Shown here piece by piece: positions 7,504 to 15,777 of a DNA stretch of 34,253 nt (position 1 is the stretch's first letter; every line of letters starts with the position of its first letter). The translations under genes were made by a program, and so were the position numbers. A model generated the notes under the pieces. The model was not told the DNA's origin. It saw nothing but the letters and a program-made list of their open reading frames with translations, and ran no database searches. This DNA is from Fibrobacterota bacterium (lineage in GTDB: Bacteria; Fibrobacterota; Fibrobacteria; UBA5070), in the NCBI GenBank assembly GCA_029557215.1, contig JAKPQQ010000131.1, forward strand, positions 1-34,253. The letters are read 5' to 3'.

Positions 7504-8637
7504 TCAGGGAAGGAAGAGCCGCGCTCCGCCGGACCTTCCGGAAATCGTCACCGTGGCCAACCCGTGCACGCCCAGGGGGACCTCCACGCGTCCTCCCGAC
7601 ACCGGCACGGTCGCCAATTCCCGCCCGGCCATGTCCTGGAACACGGCGGTTTCGCCGTCCGGCACGGAGAGCATCTCCAGCGAGCGCCCACGGGTGGATC
7701 GCAATCCCCAGCCCTGCCCCCGACCCGCGAGGGAAGCCGAAGACGAGGCGATGAACGCGTCGGAGACCGCGAAATCGTCGAAGAAGATCCGTTCGTCCTT
7801 GGTGGGCCGGAAGTCGTTGGTGCTCCCACCAAAAAACGTCGAGAAGTAGAACTGGTCGATGTGCATGGTGTCCAGGTCCCGGAACCGGAACCCGACCGTA
7901 TCGATCGCGAGTTCTCCGTCGTACCAGCCCGTCACGCGCCCGTCGTACTTGCCTTGTCCGCCATCGGTTCCCGGCGTGTTCAGGCAGATCCTCACCTGGA
8001 CCTCGTGCCATTTTCCGGGTTCCACCACCAACGGCGCGCCGTTCTTCTTCCAGACCAGATCGGTCCCGTAGGTGCCTGCCTGACCTGCGGAATACACGTA
8101 CTGGACCAACGAAGCTCCCGATCTCCACATCAACCGCGCCGACCAACCATCCCGGCCCGTTGGCGGGTTCCCACCGGTGTTGCATTGCGAACCGCAAAGC
8201 CCCGGCAGCTTGCCGCCCTTGGTCCACCCGAACCCCACCGGGAAGTACAACCTGTACCGGGCGTACAAGGTGTCGGCCTCGCCACCGAACATCGATTTCC
8301 ACTGGGCTCCGCCCGCGGGATTGCCGCCGGTACCCCCTGGCCCCAGCGAGTTCAACGGGTAGAGCACCCGGATCGCCTTGCCGCCCCCTGCGGTATCGCC
8401 TCCCGCGACCACCGACACGCGGCTCTCGCCAGTGAGCCCGTTGTCCCAGGTCACGCCGGGGAACGCCAGTTGGCACATCGCCCGCGAATAGGGGCCTGTC
8501 GGATCGTTCTCGAAATCCGCGCGAAGAACCTCGCCCGAAAATGCGACGGCCACCGCGACCAGACACCCCTTCGCCAGAACATCGAACCGATGGCGAAGGT
8601 TCGAACGGAACGTCGTGTTGCCAAAAAACAAGGTCAT
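7504..8637 (-). CDS. Secreted polysaccharide lyase, PL14-like, with C-terminal tail
   Basis: The protein has 377 residues from the ATG at 8637. After a rather long n-region comes an export signal (LVAVAVAFSGEVLRA). The central domain has the PL14 pattern: FGGEADTLYARYRLYFP, then WTKGGKLPGLCG, the WSARLMWR strand, GKWHEVQVRICLN and DQFYFSTFFGGST. PL14 enzymes cleave alginate or glucuronan by beta-elimination; the substrate here is unproven. The final 65 residues (AVFQDMAGRELATV, GLATVTIS) look like the sorting-type tail found on other exported proteins in this window. An ATG at 8655 is an alternative start; neither has a strong ribosome site. The gene is divergent from the RDD gene. Confidence 0.75.
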   Translation of the reverse strand: MTLFFGNTTFRSNLRHRFDVLAKGCLVAVAVAFSGEVLRADFENDPTGPYSRAMCQLAFPGVTWDNGLTGESRVSVVAGGDTAGGGKAIRVLYPLNSLGPGGTGGNPAGGAQWKSMFGGEADTLYARYRLYFPVGFGWTKGGKLPGLCGSQCNTGGNPPTGRDGWSARLMWRSGASLVQYVYSAGQAGTYGTDLVWKKNGAPLVVEPGKWHEVQVRICLNTPGTDGGQGKYDGRVTGWYDGELAIDTVGFRFRDLDTMHIDQFYFSTFFGGSTNDFRPTKDERIFFDDFAVSDAFIASSSASLAGRGQGWGLRSTRGRSLEMLSVPDGETAVFQDMAGRELATVPVSGGRVEVPLGVHGLATVTISGRSGGARLFLP

Positions 8638-8729
8638 CGTCGGAAAAGATCGCATTTTCCCGGGACTCGCGCAGCGCGACGACCGCATCCGCCACCGGAC
8701 GCCGCGCGATCTAGGTAGATTGCATCGTC

Positions 8730-9314
8730 GTGAACATCGAAATATCCACCCAAGCCTGGACTCCCGGCGAGCCTTGGCGCCGCCTTCTGGCCACCCTCGC
8801 CGACCAGGTGTTCTTCTCCCCGTTGGCCTTGCTGCTGATTCCAGTCCTCGAGACCGCCATCCGCTGGCAGAGCCCCGCGCCGCTGTTCGGCATCGCCATC
8901 GTCTGGACATGGATGACATTGTGGCTGATCGTCCAGTTCCAAGGCACGCCCGGAAAACGCCTGATGGGCTTGCGGATCGTGCGCGTCGACGGCGCCAGGG
9001 TCGGATGGCTCGACGCCATCAACCGCCAGCTCCTGTACATCGTGCTCCAGGCGCTGGCGATCCTCCAGCACGCCGCCGCGCTCCCCGGCGCAGCGCCCGA
9101 CTCGACCCTGGAGTCCTACCTGGAGCGGATCGCCTCGCAAAATCCAGGCTCCTGGGCGCTGGCCGGAAACGTCGGGCTGGCGGTCCTCTGGGGCTCGATG
9201 ATGCTGATCCTGCTGCGCCCCGACCGCCGCGCCATCTACGACCTGTGGTCGGGAACCGTCGTCGTGCGCCAGACGCGAACGCCCGCGATCCCGGCCGATG
9301 CTCGCCTGACTTAG
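8730..9314 (+). CDS. RDD-family membrane protein
   Basis: The protein has 194 residues and starts at a GTG. RDD-family signs are the first helix WRRLLATLADQVFFSPLAL with its conserved Arg and Asp, and the QGTPGKRLMGLRIVRVDG segment after the second membrane helix, which is diagnostic. Three to four membrane segments are visible (the last is LAVLWGSMMLILL), and the end RRAIYDLWSGTVVV is also conserved (the usual form is H.lhD..aGT.VV). The function of the family is poorly known; some members move Na+/H+ or fold as channel-like proteins. It is the first plus-strand gene of the block and precedes ilvE by 48 bases; the intervening TTAGATTTTC could be a promoter element for ilvE. Confidence 0.85.
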   Translation: MNIEISTQAWTPGEPWRRLLATLADQVFFSPLALLLIPVLETAIRWQSPAPLFGIAIVWTWMTLWLIVQFQGTPGKRLMGLRIVRVDGARVGWLDAINRQLLYIVLQALAILQHAAALPGAAPDSTLESYLERIASQNPGSWALAGNVGLAVLWGSMMLILLRPDRRAIYDLWSGTVVVRQTRTPAIPADARLT

Positions 9315-9362
9315 ATTTTCCTGCTGTTCAAGTCCTGTCAATCCCGACCGAGGTAACCATCC

Positions 9363-10250
9363 ATGTCCGAACAGTTGATCTACATCGACGGCGTCTTCCA
9401 CCCCAAGGCCGAGGCCAAGGTGTCGGTCTTCGACCATGGATTCCTCTACGGCGACGGCGTCTTCGAAGGCATCCGCGCCTACCACGGCAAGGTCTTCAAG
9501 CTCGATGCCCACATCAAGCGCCTCTACGAATCGGCCAAGGCGATCGGACTCGTGATCCCCATGCCTCCCGAAGAGATGTCCAACGTGGTCGTGGAAAGCT
9601 GCCGCCGCAACGGCATCGCCAACGGATACATCCGGCTGGTGGTTTCCCGCGGCGTGGGCGACCTGGGACTCAATCCCTACCTGTGCCCCAAGGCCAGCGT
9701 GATCTGCATCGCGGCCACCATCCAGCTCTACCCCGCCGCGCTCTACGAAACCGGCCTGGACATCGTGACCGTCGCCACGCCTCGCAACCACCCTGAAGCC
9801 CTGAATCCGCGCATCAAGAGCCTCAACTACCTGAACAACATCATGGCCAAGATGGAAGCCATCCGCGCCGGCGTCCAGGAAGCCATCATGCTCAACCTGC
9901 AGGGCTACGTGGCCGAATGCACGGGCGACAACATCTTCATCGTGCGCGAAGGCAAACTGCGCACACCTCCCGCCACCGAAGGCGCGCTGGAAGGCATCAC
10001 GCGCAACGCCGTGATCGAGCTGGCCCGCAAGAAGGGGCTGGACGTGCGGGAAGAGCGCATGTCGCGCTTCGACATCTACACCGCCGACGAGATGTTCCTC
10101 ACCGGCACCGGCGCCGAACTGATCCCCGTGGTCAAGGTCGACGGTCGCCAGATCGGAATGGGCGGCGTGGGACCGGTGTTCAAGGGGCTTTTGGAAGACT
10201 TCCACGCGCTGGTCAAGGTCGACGGCGCGCCGATTCCGGGGCTGGCATGA
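9363..10250 (+). CDS. ilvE: Branched-chain amino acid aminotransferase
   Basis: This 295-residue class IV PLP aminotransferase makes the last step of valine, leucine and isoleucine synthesis, or the first step of their breakdown, using glutamate/2-oxoglutarate as partner. The PLP lysine is K152 in the NPRIKSLNYLNN stretch. FDHGFLYGDGVFEGIR near residue 23 and YVAECTGDNIF are the family signatures; EGITRNAVIELA follows. D-amino acid aminotransferase is a related alternative, but the SLNYLNN context and length favour IlvE. GAGGTAACC lies just before the ATG. Its stop codon overlaps the hisD start (ATGA), so it leads the histidine cluster and is probably co-transcribed with it. Confidence 0.93.
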   Translation: MSEQLIYIDGVFHPKAEAKVSVFDHGFLYGDGVFEGIRAYHGKVFKLDAHIKRLYESAKAIGLVIPMPPEEMSNVVVESCRRNGIANGYIRLVVSRGVGDLGLNPYLCPKASVICIAATIQLYPAALYETGLDIVTVATPRNHPEALNPRIKSLNYLNNIMAKMEAIRAGVQEAIMLNLQGYVAECTGDNIFIVREGKLRTPPATEGALEGITRNAVIELARKKGLDVREERMSRFDIYTADEMFLTGTGAELIPVVKVDGRQIGMGGVGPVFKGLLEDFHALVKVDGAPIPGLA

Positions 10251-11635
10251 TCCTCCCGCTTCTTTCCGGAACCAAGGCCGCCGCGCGCCTCAAGCAGATC
10301 CTGTCGCGAGGAGCCGCGCCTTCTCCCGAGATCGAAGCGAAGGTCCGCGCGATCCTCGCCAACGTGCGCGATCGCGGGCTCCCCGCGGTGACGGAGTACG
10401 CCCGGTCGCTGGACGGCCTGGGCGCCAAGCAGCCCTTGCGCGTGGCCGCCAAGACGGTGGACGCCGCCGCCAACAAGTGCCCCAAGCCCGTGCAGGAAGC
10501 CATCAAACGCGCGATCCGCCAGGTGCGCGCCTTCCATGAACGGCAGGCGGAAGAATCGTGGGTCCTCGAGGGGGCATCGGGGCAGTGGCTGGGGATGCGG
10601 GTGACTCCGCTGCGCCGCGTGGGACTTTATGTGCCGGGCGGTGCGGGATCTTATCCCAGCACGGTGATCATGAACGCGATCCCGGCCCGCGTGGCCGGAG
10701 TCCAGGAAATCGTGGTGGTCACGCCGTGTCCGCGCGGACTCGATCCTGCCGTGGCGTTCGCGCTGCGCGAGCTGGGCATCGACGAGATCTATTCCGTGGG
10801 CGGCGCCCAGGCAGTGGGATTGCTCGCCTACGGCGCCAAGGGCGTCGAGCGGGTCGACAAGATCGTCGGGCCGTCCAACGTCTGGGCCTCCGTGGCCAAG
10901 CGCGAAGTGTTCGGCACCGTGGACATCGACAACATCGCGGGTCCCAGCGAAATCCTGGTGTGCTTCGACGATTCCGCCAATCCCGAATGGGTGGCGGCCG
11001 ACCTGCTGTCGCAGGCCGAACACGGATCGGGATTCGAGTCGGCGGTGGGCCTGACCACCAGCACCGCCGCGGCCAAAGCCGTATCGGAAGCCGTCCAGCG
11101 CCAGATGGAAACATCGCCGCGTCGCAAGGAACTGGAAGCCTCGCTGGGCCGCTACGGCCTGCTCATGGTCTGCCCCAGCTGGACGGAAGCCCTGGCGATC
11201 GCCAACCGGATCGCCCCCGAGCACGCCGAGATCATGACGGAAAACGTCAAGGAGATCCTGGAAGGCCTGCGCAACGCGGGAGCCATCTTCGTGGGACCGT
11301 GGAGCGCCGAATCGGTGGGAGACTACATCGCGGGCCCCAACCACGTGCTGCCCACCAGCGGCACGGCCCGGTTCGGGTCGCCCTTGGGCGTCTACGATTT
11401 CCTCAAGCGCACCAGCCTCATCCTGTACGGCCCCCAGGCGCTGGCCGCCGACGGTCCGCACATTTCCGCGCTGGCCGATGCCGAAGGATTCTTCCATCAC
11501 GGCGAAGCCATTCGCCTGCGCCTGCCTGCGGCCAAAGCCGCCGTGCAACCCCAGGCGAACGCGAAACCCACGGCACGCAGGGCGCGCCCGGCATCCCGGC
11601 CCACCAAGGTCGCCAAACCCCGGAGAACTCCGTGA
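10247..11635 (+). CDS. hisD: Histidinol dehydrogenase with basic C-terminal tail
   Basis: This 462-residue enzyme carries out the final two oxidations of histidine synthesis, histidinol to histidine with NAD+, and needs zinc. YVPGGAGSYPSTVIMN, IVGPSNVWASVAKREV, DNIAGPSEIL, LLSQAEHG (zinc ligands Q and H), APEHAEI (catalytic E and H) and GDYIAGPNHVLPTSG (Asp ligand, catalytic His) are all present. The normal fold ends near residue 427. After that comes a 33-residue extension rich in Ala, Pro, Lys and Arg (KPTARRARPASRPTK), which usual HisD proteins of about 430 residues lack. Its GTGA end overlaps hisH. The enzyme itself should be active. Confidence 0.95.
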   Translation: MILPLLSGTKAAARLKQILSRGAAPSPEIEAKVRAILANVRDRGLPAVTEYARSLDGLGAKQPLRVAAKTVDAAANKCPKPVQEAIKRAIRQVRAFHERQAEESWVLEGASGQWLGMRVTPLRRVGLYVPGGAGSYPSTVIMNAIPARVAGVQEIVVVTPCPRGLDPAVAFALRELGIDEIYSVGGAQAVGLLAYGAKGVERVDKIVGPSNVWASVAKREVFGTVDIDNIAGPSEILVCFDDSANPEWVAADLLSQAEHGSGFESAVGLTTSTAAAKAVSEAVQRQMETSPRRKELEASLGRYGLLMVCPSWTEALAIANRIAPEHAEIMTENVKEILEGLRNAGAIFVGPWSAESVGDYIAGPNHVLPTSGTARFGSPLGVYDFLKRTSLILYGPQALAADGPHISALADAEGFFHHGEAIRLRLPAAKAAVQPQANAKPTARRARPASRPTKVAKPRRTP

Positions 11636-12279
11636 CGGCCACGGCCGGTCCCGGCACGGTCCTGATCGACTACAAGGCGGGCAACCTGACCTCGGTGTCG
11701 CTGGCGCTTTCCAAGGTGGGCGTGGCGCACACGATCTCCGACGACCCCGATCTGGTCCGCAAGGCCGATCGCCTGGTGTTCCCCGGCGTGGGCGCGGCGG
11801 GACAGGCGATGTCCAATCTCCGCTCCACGGGCCTGGACAAGGCGTTGCTTGAGGTCGTGCGTCGCGGCGATCCGGTGCTGGGAATCTGCATCGGGTGCCA
11901 AATTCTGCTGGAGTCGTCGGAAGAGGACGGCGGCGTGGAATGCCTGGGTGTCCTGCCCGGCAAGGTGAAGCGGTTCGACTTCTCGCATCTTCCCGTGCCG
12001 CGCCCCAAGGTGCCGCACATGGGCTGGAACCCGGTCGAATTCCTGCGGCCCCATCCGCTGTTCGATGGCATCGCCAACGGCACGCACTTCTACTTCGTGC
12101 ATTCGTTCTACCCGGCGCCGACCAACGCCAAGAACACATTGGGTACCACCGAATACGGCGGACTCTCGTTCACATCGGTCCTGGACGGCGGCAACGTGGT
12201 CGCCACCCAGTTCCACACCGAAAAGAGCGGCGAACCGGGCGTGCGCCTCCTGAAAAACTTCGGGTCGTGGAAACCGTAA
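11632..12279 (+). CDS. hisH: Imidazole glycerol phosphate synthase, glutaminase subunit
   Basis: This 215-residue class I glutamine amidotransferase supplies ammonia to HisF. The nucleophile is C86 in GICIGCQILLESS, and the triad is completed by H195 and E197 in FHTEKSGEPG. VLIDYKAGNLTSV at the N-terminus and VPHMGWNPVE are HisH signatures. Unusual details are GICIGCQ instead of the common GICLGMQ and HTEKS instead of HPEKS, both conservative. The start is a GTG at 11632 that overlaps the hisD stop codon. HisF, its partner, lies 737 bases on, separated by a toxin-antitoxin pair, although the two subunits work as a complex in a fixed ratio. Confidence 0.94.
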   Translation: MTATAGPGTVLIDYKAGNLTSVSLALSKVGVAHTISDDPDLVRKADRLVFPGVGAAGQAMSNLRSTGLDKALLEVVRRGDPVLGICIGCQILLESSEEDGGVECLGVLPGKVKRFDFSHLPVPRPKVPHMGWNPVEFLRPHPLFDGIANGTHFYFVHSFYPAPTNAKNTLGTTEYGGLSFTSVLDGGNVVATQFHTEKSGEPGVRLLKNFGSWKP

Positions 12280-12283
12280 CTAT

Positions 12284-12316
12284 TCGCCTTACTATTTCCT
12301 TTCCTGTGTAAGGCGA
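12284..12316. promoter_or_regulatory. Inverted repeat upstream of the antitoxin gene
   Basis: Perfect 9-base arms TCGCCTTAC (12284-12292) and GTAAGGCGA (12308-12316) flank a 15-base spacer, between the hisH stop codon and the antitoxin ATG at 12330. Antitoxins of AbrB type usually bind such sites and repress their own operon, so this is a candidate operator. There is no T-run after the second arm, so it is unlikely to be an intrinsic terminator. Confidence 0.55.
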
Positions 12317-12329
12317 GTATCTTCAAGGC

Positions 12330-12605
12330 ATGACCACTCTCAAGCTCACCTCCAAGCGCCAGGCCACTTTCCCAGCTTCCACCTGCGAAGAGTTGGGAGT
12401 CGGCCCCGGAGATCAGCTCGAGCTCGAGAAGATCCGGGTCCGCGGCAAGGATGTGTGGGTATTGAGGAAGCAGGAAGCGCTCTCCTTGCCCTGGCTCGAG
12501 ATCACTCGGCCATGGGTCAAGCGGAAGAACCACGACTGGGAAACCATCAAATCCGAGATCGAAAGCGCGAGACTGGTCGATGCACGTCGCCACTCCTTGA
12601 AATGA
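12330..12605 (+). CDS. vapB: AbrB/SpoVT-type antitoxin (VapB-like)
   Basis: The antitoxin has 91 residues. The N-terminal half is a swapped-hairpin AbrB DNA-binding domain: LTSKRQATFPASTCEELGV, then GPGDQLEL. The C-terminal half (WLEITRPWVKRKNHDWETIKSEIESAR) is a charged helical tail of the sort that wraps and blocks a PIN toxin. Its stop codon overlaps the toxin start (ATGA), which ensures the antitoxin is made first. It likely represses its own promoter through the inverted repeat 14 bases upstream of its start. The pair sits between hisH and hisF and reads the same way, so transcription from the his promoter probably passes through it. Confidence 0.85.
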   Translation: MTTLKLTSKRQATFPASTCEELGVGPGDQLELEKIRVRGKDVWVLRKQEALSLPWLEITRPWVKRKNHDWETIKSEIESARLVDARRHSLK

Positions 12606-13015
12606 AACGGATCGGACTCGACACGTCCGTGGTCATCCGTCTGCTGGTCGGCGAGCCGCTGGACCAACATATGGCCGCCTTGGAACACATTCAATCGCTG
12701 CAGGCCCGGAACGTGAAGCTCGTCGTGGCCGACCTGGTTCTCCTGGAGGCCTACTTCGCTCTCCAGAACAGCTATCTCATGCCCAAGTCCGAGGCGATCA
12801 AGGCCATGGATCGCTTTCTGGAATCAGGACACTTCGAAACCGAGCCCGGTTCGATCCTGAAGTCCGACGTGTTTCGGATCCAGTCGAAGGCGGGATTCGG
12901 CGACCGCCTGATCGCCCATCGGTACGGCCAATGCGCCGACGGCTTCCTCACCTTCGACAAAGCCATGTCCCGACTCTCGGGGGCCCACCCCATCGCCACA
13001 TCCAAGGAACCCTGA
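12602..13015 (+). CDS. vapC: PIN-domain toxin (VapC-like ribonuclease)
   Basis: This 137-residue PIN-domain nuclease would cleave RNA and stop growth when free of its antitoxin; in studied VapC toxins the target is often a tRNA or rRNA. The four acidic residues of the metal site can be placed: D7 (IGLDTSVV), E49 (LLEAYFAL), D101 (FGDRLIAH) and D119 (FLTFDKAM), so it appears intact. Its ATG overlaps the antitoxin stop codon, and hisF begins after a single base following its own stop codon. hisF translation may therefore be coupled to it, which is an unusual arrangement for a selfish or stress module. Confidence 0.88.
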   Translation: MKRIGLDTSVVIRLLVGEPLDQHMAALEHIQSLQARNVKLVVADLVLLEAYFALQNSYLMPKSEAIKAMDRFLESGHFETEPGSILKSDVFRIQSKAGFGDRLIAHRYGQCADGFLTFDKAMSRLSGAHPIATSKEP

Positions 13016-13016
13016 C

Positions 13017-13793
13017 ATGCTCGCCAAACGCGTGATCGTCTGCCTGGACGTTCGAAACGGAAAAGTCACCAAAGGGGTGAAGTTCGAAGGCAACCGCGAC
13101 CTGGGCGACCCGGTCGAGATGGGCGCCGAATACTACCGCCAAGGCGTCGACGAACTCGTGTTCTACGACATCACCGCGTCGGCCGAAAACCGCGCCATCG
13201 ACATCGAAATGGTGCGAGGCGTGGCCAAGAACGTGTTCATCCCGTTTTCCGTGGGCGGCGGCATCCGCAACCTGCAGGACATGCGCGACGTGCTGCTGGC
13301 CGGTGCCGAGAAGGTTTCCGTCAATTCGCTGGCGGTCAAGAATCCGTCCATCATTTCCGACGGCGCCAAGGCGTTCGGGAACCAGTGCATCGTGCTGGGC
13401 ATGGACGCGCTCAAGGTGGGCGAATCGGAAATCACGCCCAGCGGCTACGAAGTCGTGGTCAAGGGCGGTCGCGAGCGCACCGGGATCGACGCCGTGGCTT
13501 GGGCCAGGCGCGCCGAAGAACTGGGCGCCGGCGAAATCTGCCTGAACTCCATCGACGCCGACGGGACCAAGGCCGGGTTCGAGCTGGAGATCACCGGCAA
13601 GATCGCGCGCGCGGTGTCCATTCCCGTGATCGCTTCGGGCGGTGCGGGCAGCCCCGAGCACCTGGCCGAAGTCCTGCAGCCGCAGGTGGGCGCCGACGCG
13701 GCCCTGGTGGCCAGCCTCACGCACATCGACGGCTACACGGTGGCCCAGCTCAAGAAAGCCATTTCCGACGCGGGGCTTCCCGTCAGGATCTGA
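13017..13793 (+). CDS. hisF: Imidazole glycerol phosphate synthase, cyclase subunit
   Basis: This 258-residue TIM barrel closes the imidazole ring in histidine synthesis, using ammonia from HisH. The catalytic aspartates D11 (IVCLDV) and D130 (VLGMDA) are at exactly the standard numbers. Phosphate-binding loops FSVGGGIR and [12 protein letters not shown] are present. The sequence variant ([28 protein letters not shown]) is the form seen in Deltaproteobacteria-like HisF proteins. AAGGA precedes the ATG. It ends 3 bases before the convergent histidine kinase gene, with no hairpin between them, so transcripts may overlap. Confidence 0.95.
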   Translation: MLAKRVIVCLDVRNGKVTKGVKFEGNRDLGDPVEMGAEYYRQGVDELVFYDITASAENRAIDIEMVRGVAKNVFIPFSVGGGIRNLQDMRDVLLAGAEKVSVNSLAVKNPSIISDGAKAFGNQCIVLGMDALKVGESEITPSGYEVVVKGGRERTGIDAVAWARRAEELGAGEICLNSIDADGTKAGFELEITGKIARAVSIPVIASGGAGSPEHLAEVLQPQVGADAALVASLTHIDGYTVAQLKKAISDAGLPVRI

Positions 13794-13796
13794 CGC

Positions 13797-15530
13797 TCAA
13801 CCGGCCTGGACGGATTCCGTCTTCGCCGGTTCCAGGCGGAACCGGAACGTCGCGCCCTCCCCCGGGGCCCCTTCCGCTTCGATCGCGCCTTCCATCCGAT
13901 CCACGATCTTCTTCACCGTGGCCAGACCGATCCCCAGACCGTCGACGCTTTCGCCGTGCAGGCGCTGGAACACCTGGAACAGCTTGCCCGACTGGGCCAT
14001 GTCGAACCCGATCCCGTTGTCGGCGACTTCGAACCAGATTCCGTCATCGCGTTCGATCGTGCGGATCGAGATCCGGGGATCGGGAACCCCGCGCGTGAAC
14101 TTGCAGGCGTTGCCCATCAGGTTGGCGAACACCTGGCGGAGGAAGTCGGCGTCGGAGCGGATCGCGGGCAGCTCCCCCAGCACCCACTCGATCCCGCGTT
14201 GGGCGTGGCACGGATCGGCCATCAGCTCGTCGCGCACTTCCTGCACGAGCTTCGCGACATCCACCGGGATGGAATCGATCTTCCGACGGTCCAGCCGGGA
14301 CAAAGAAAGCAGCGCGTCGATCAGGCGCGACATCCGTCCCGCTCCCGCCACGATGCGCTCCAAGGCGACCTTGCCTTCTTCTGGAAGGGCTTCCTTGTGG
14401 TCTTCCTCGAGAACGCGGGCGAATCCGTCGATCGCCCGCAACGGGGCGCGCAGATCGTGCGAAACCGTGTAGGAGAAGGTTTCCATCGCGGCGCGCGAGC
14501 GTTCGATCTCCATCGTGCGCAACAACACCCGGCGCTCCAGGTCGGCGTTCAGGTTGGCCAGCTCCAGCTGGGTCCGCATGGACGAATCGATGTCGCGGAT
14601 GGTGACCAGCATGCGTCCCTGGCCCTGCAGGGTGATCGGCATGATCGAGATTTCCACCCAGAACAATTCGCCGTTCCTGCGCCGCGCGCGCCACGAGAAG
14701 GTCTTCTGTCCTTCTTTCAGGCTCTTGCCGATCCAGAGCTTCGCCTCGGCGGCCGTCCAAGGGGTGATCCCCGCCGAGATGCGCTCCATGTCGCCGCCTT
14801 CCAGTTCTTCTTTCCGGAATCCGTACATTCCCTCGAACCGACCGAAGACTTCGAGCACCCGCCCCGACTCCGGGTCCAGAAGGAAGATCGCGTCGTGCAC
14901 CCCCTGGAGGATCCCTCCCAACCTTTCCCGCTCGGATTTCGCATCGGCCTCGCTCTTGCCAACCCTTTCCAGATTGGCACGGACCGATCCCAGCAACACC
15001 CGCGTGGTCACCAGGATCACGGCTCCGGTCATGAGATAGATCCCGAACATGTTGATCCATGTCTCGGGCAGGCGGTTGTAGACCGCCATCTGCGACTCGA
15101 ACGCCCCGCCATGCCGGACGTTCTTGATCGCCGCCAGGGCGAAGACCAGGAAGGCGACGGCCGTGACCGTCCATGCGTAGGCCGGCCTCCAAAGGAGCCA
15201 GGCCAGCATGACGGAAGTCGGAACGAAGAATCCCGCCGCAGCCACGATGCCGGCTTCGTAGAGGACGTAGGCTCCGTATCCAGCGAAGGCGCCAACCATG
15301 TAGACGGCGCGGATCCACACGGGAATCCTGCGGCGCAGATAATACAAGACCAGGGACAGGATCACGAAAACCACGGCCACCCAGGTGGCCTGGTAGTTCC
15401 CCAGCGCCTTGGAACGCAGAAAGCCCGGGATCATCGCCAAGCTCGCGAAGAACAAGCTGACCAGGTGAGTCACGTCCACGACCTTGTTCTGGACGGCGGC
15501 GAGTTCTGCTCGATCGCGGAAGGAGATCAT
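13797..15530 (-). CDS. Membrane-bound PAS sensor histidine kinase
   Basis: The protein has 577 residues. Residues 20-185 hold about six membrane helices with little periplasmic sequence (a MASE-like sensor). A PAS domain follows at about 205-325 (IFLLDPESGRVLEVFGRFEGMYG, RRRNGELFWVEISIMPI), then a short coiled coil, then the kinase core. The phosphorylated histidine is H358 in YTVSHDLRAPLRAIDGF. The ATP site has the N box (NLMGNACKF, N474), DNGIGFDM (504-511) and GLGIGLATVKKIV. This is the phytochrome/NtrB-like HisKA class. No response regulator is adjacent, so its partner lies elsewhere. The ATG at 15530 is taken as start, since AAGGAG-like purines are weak for all options and it opens the first helix well. 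Confidence 0.88.
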   Translation of the reverse strand: MISFRDRAELAAVQNKVVDVTHLVSLFFASLAMIPGFLRSKALGNYQATWVAVVFVILSLVLYYLRRRIPVWIRAVYMVGAFAGYGAYVLYEAGIVAAAGFFVPTSVMLAWLLWRPAYAWTVTAVAFLVFALAAIKNVRHGGAFESQMAVYNRLPETWINMFGIYLMTGAVILVTTRVLLGSVRANLERVGKSEADAKSERERLGGILQGVHDAIFLLDPESGRVLEVFGRFEGMYGFRKEELEGGDMERISAGITPWTAAEAKLWIGKSLKEGQKTFSWRARRRNGELFWVEISIMPITLQGQGRMLVTIRDIDSSMRTQLELANLNADLERRVLLRTMEIERSRAAMETFSYTVSHDLRAPLRAIDGFARVLEEDHKEALPEEGKVALERIVAGAGRMSRLIDALLSLSRLDRRKIDSIPVDVAKLVQEVRDELMADPCHAQRGIEWVLGELPAIRSDADFLRQVFANLMGNACKFTRGVPDPRISIRTIERDDGIWFEVADNGIGFDMAQSGKLFQVFQRLHGESVDGLGIGLATVKKIVDRMEGAIEAEGAPGEGATFRFRLEPAKTESVQAG

Positions 15531-15620
15531 TTGTGCCTTGATGGTACAATCACGGAAGCATCCGTTCGAGCCGCTTCCGATTCGATTTTCGCGATTGGGC
15601 AATTTCTTGGACCTCAGCCC

Positions 15621-15648
15621 TTGACGAAGCGTGACTTTCGCTTAAATT
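15621..15648 (+). promoter_or_regulatory. Promoter of tRNA-Lys
   Basis: TTGACG at 15621-15626 and TAAATT at 15643-15648 are spaced by 16 bases, and the tRNA begins 14 bases later. This fits a housekeeping sigma-factor promoter. Confidence 0.55.
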
Positions 15649-15661
15649 TTCTCTCCTCGTC

Positions 15662-15734
15662 GGGCAATTAGCTCAGTTGGTAGAGCAGGTGACTCTTAAT
15701 CACCGGGTCGCAGGTTCGAGCCCTGCATTGCCCA
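15662..15734 (+). tRNA. tRNA-Lys (anticodon CTT)
   Basis: This is a full 73-base cloverleaf: acceptor GGGCAAT paired with ATTGCCC, discriminator A, D-arm GCTC/GAGC, anticodon stem GGTGA/TCACC with loop CTCTTAA, and T-arm GCAGG/CCTGC with loop TTCGAGC. The anticodon CTT reads AAG. CCA is not encoded, so it must be added after transcription. Confidence 0.97.
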
Positions 15735-15738
15735 CTCC

Positions 15739-15772
15739 GACGCCTTCCGAATCCGTTCGGGAGGCGTCTTTT
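15739..15772 (+). terminator. Intrinsic terminator after tRNA-Lys
   Basis: GACGCCT (15739-15745) pairs with AGGCGTC (15762-15768), with additional pairing CCGAA/TTCGG inside, followed by TTTT. It sits directly after the tRNA and just before the methyltransferase ATG at 15778, so the gene's ribosome site (GGGAGG) is within the hairpin. Confidence 0.8.
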
Positions 15773-15777
15773 CGTTT

